From Deltaproteobacteria bacterium RBG_13_61_14 (GTDB lineage: Bacteria; RBG-13-61-14): a stretch of 7,807 nt of DNA. Both the position numbers and the translations under genes were made by a program. The stretch is taken from positions 9,899 through 17,705 of the forward strand of contig MGQK01000076.1 of the NCBI GenBank assembly GCA_001797815.1, in the 5' to 3' direction. Shown one piece after another: positions 6,440 through 7,807 of the stretch (its first letter is position 1; every line of letters begins with the position of its first letter). The notes beneath the pieces were generated by a model. The model ran no database searches. It was not told where the DNA came from and saw only the letters and a list, made by a program, of their open reading frames with translations.

Positions 6440-7807
6440 TTATGTTGACAATGGAGTCGCAGCCGGTTTTGATGGCACACTGGGTCGAGATACAGCCGGT
6501 AGGGTTTTTGCGCGAAGCCAGGGTTCCTTGACAACCATCGTTTTTCCGGCCAGGTCGCCGATCCTCTGATATTTTTGAGTGGCCGCAACACTGACCACTA
6601 CCGGCAAATAGATAAGAATTGAGTCAATGATCCGTAAAAAATTCCTTAGAAATATGGATAAAAAAGAGGGCACTTGACCGTCCACCGCTACGACGCGCAG
6701 CCCCATGATCTTCTTGCCCAGCGTTTTCCCCCACAGGCCCTCGCAAATAAGGAAGTAAACGGTGGAAATCAATACCGCTCCGACTATTCCCAGCAAGATA
6801 GAGAGAGCGGAGCCTTTTAAAGCAACGATATCTTCAAATCTCAAAATGAAAAAAGTGAGAAAGGCTATGCGCGGAGTGTCCACCAATAGCCGGTCGATTG
6901 CGTATGCCGCCGACCGTTGCATGACAGGAGCCAATTCTCCTTGATATTGCCCGGCCACTATTTTTGGGTCTTTTTTAGCGTGAAAATGGAAATGGACAAG
7001 TAACACGACGATGCCATAGCCTAAGCATGTGATCAACCACGCCACAGGTATGATAGACATCATCTTGACATAAAGGTCCGGCATTCCACCGCTGCCTTTT
7101 CCTCCATTTCCGTGAAGTTCTTGATTCCGATCGTTCCATTTCTCTCCGTCAAATACCTGCCAACTCGCTCCCCGGAAGCCCGAGTAAAAGGCATGAAGCT
7201 CGCCGTTGAAGTCGGTAGCCGTCAGTCCGAAGCCCGACATCCGCGGCACGACCAGGTCGGGGAGCTCTCGCCATTCTTTCCCATCAAACTCCGTCACCTG
7301 GTAAAGGGTTTCCTTACTTGTTTGATGGGAATAGTCCGGGTTATCGCTAATTATCCAGATTCGGCCGGTAGACTGGACAAACTTATAGTAGGTCGCGTCA
7401 TAAGGGAAAAGGTTTTTCTCGCCCAATTCCTCTTTCAGGATCGGAGAACAATAAATATCGGGCTTGATTCGGTTCAGTTTCGGATCACCCTGATTCGGCG
7501 TCCAACAAACATGGACCGCTTCATCCAGGCAGGCAATTTTGATTTTCATGAAAGCCATGCTGAAATCCAGAGCCTCTGTATTTTTAAATCTTCTTTGTTC
7601 CACGAGCTCAAGGTCTTTGTTTAAAAGATCAAGGTAGAAGAAGCCGTCCTGTCCCGACCAAAGCACGGCCAGGCGGTGGGGACAGGAAGCGATGCTATAA
7701 GATGCGTTCAATTCATAGCCCGGCTCCCCGGGTGTCAGGTTTTGAAAAAGAATGAGGCGTCTATCGCGCACGCCCACCAGCTGATTTTCCACCACATATA
7801 AGCCGTC
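6440..7807 (-). CDS. Membrane protein with propeller-like N-terminal region and C-terminal RDD domain, 5' end missing
   Basis: The frame is open to the right edge, giving 455 codons plus a stop at 6440-6442; an internal GTG at 7795 is probably not the true start. Numbering from the first codon in the window, residues 1-235 look like successive beta-propeller blades, with recurring patterns such as FDGKEW (174-179) and FDGEKW (219-224) and segments like GELHAFYSG. A hydrophobic helix follows at about 251-272, then a short basic linker (AKKDPK). The C-terminal part is an RDD domain (PF06271 type): RSAAYAIDR (298-306), further hydrophobic segments, GLWGKTLGKKIMGLRVV (357-373), LRNFLRIID, and QRIGDLAGKTMVV (414-426). 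A Pro/Ser-rich tail ends the protein. RDD proteins are membrane proteins with mostly unclear roles, some proposed as transporters. The arrangement suggests an extracytoplasmic sensing or binding part joined to the membrane domain; this is inference. GC is about 46% in five sampled 60-base lines, far below its neighbours. Confidence 0.75.
   Translation of the reverse strand, partial: DGLYVVENQLVGVRDRRLILFQNLTPGEPGYELNASYSIASCPHRLAVLWSGQDGFFYLDLLNKDLELVEQRRFKNTEALDFSMAFMKIKIACLDEAVHVCWTPNQGDPKLNRIKPDIYCSPILKEELGEKNLFPYDATYYKFVQSTGRIWIISDNPDYSHQTSKETLYQVTEFDGKEWRELPDLVVPRMSGFGLTATDFNGELHAFYSGFRGASWQVFDGEKWNDRNQELHGNGGKGSGGMPDLYVKMMSIIPVAWLITCLGYGIVVLLVHFHFHAKKDPKIVAGQYQGELAPVMQRSAAYAIDRLLVDTPRIAFLTFFILRFEDIVALKGSALSILLGIVGAVLISTVYFLICEGLWGKTLGKKIMGLRVVAVDGQVPSFLSIFLRNFLRIIDSILIYLPVVVSVAATQKYQRIGDLAGKTMVVKEPWLRAKTLPAVSRPSVPSKPAATPLST

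Noticed and set aside
6435-6444. Perfect 10-base palindrome CATAATTATG
   Set aside because: It overlaps the stop codon of the RDD gene, is AT-rich and short, and is easily explained by chance.
7112-7624. Plus-strand open frame of 170 codons opposite the RDD gene
   Set aside because: Antisense to the propeller-like region; no ribosome binding site or family motif was seen.

Overview
This window comes from a bacterium with high-GC coding DNA (about two thirds G+C in the core genes, strong C/G preference at third codon positions). It carries standard bacterial translation genes (cysS, fmt), and most of its intergenic space is filled with short-period repeats. A secreted glycoside hydrolase and a membrane protein with a propeller-like ectodomain suggest a free-living, polysaccharide-using organism. 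The repeat types resemble those I remember from environmental genomes (Omnitrophota, Planctomycetota/Verrucomicrobiota, Aminicenantes, Desulfobacterota). I cannot assign a phylum from the sequence alone.

Layout. (1) 1-742, minus: the first 247 codons of a QueG-like (COG1600) double 4Fe-4S protein that runs off the left edge. (2) 743-900: a divergent promoter region with one sigma70-like promoter facing each way and a 7-bp-period direct repeat between them. (3) 901-2370, plus: complete cysteinyl-tRNA synthetase, probably read from a leaderless or near-leaderless mRNA. (4) 2371-2580: a long inverted repeat built from CACGAA units, then a T-rich tract and a strong ribosome binding site. (5) 2581-5301, plus: a GH38 alpha-mannosidase with an N-terminal signal sequence. 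(6) 5302-5395: a second long inverted repeat, built from TTAGGC heptamers, ending 4 bases before the next start codon. (7) 5396-6322, plus: methionyl-tRNA formyltransferase (fmt). (8) 6323-6439: a short convergent gap in which I see no gene and no convincing terminator. (9) 6440-7807, minus: a 5'-truncated gene of clearly lower GC, encoding a propeller-like region followed by a membrane RDD domain.

The genes do not form an obvious pathway. cysS charges tRNA-Cys and fmt formylates initiator Met-tRNA; the secreted mannosidase between them is functionally unrelated. Each of the three gaps around cysS, the mannosidase and fmt holds a different short-period repeat family, and this is the most unusual aspect of the window. 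I see no defence, CRISPR, phage or secondary-metabolite system, and no rRNA or tRNA gene.
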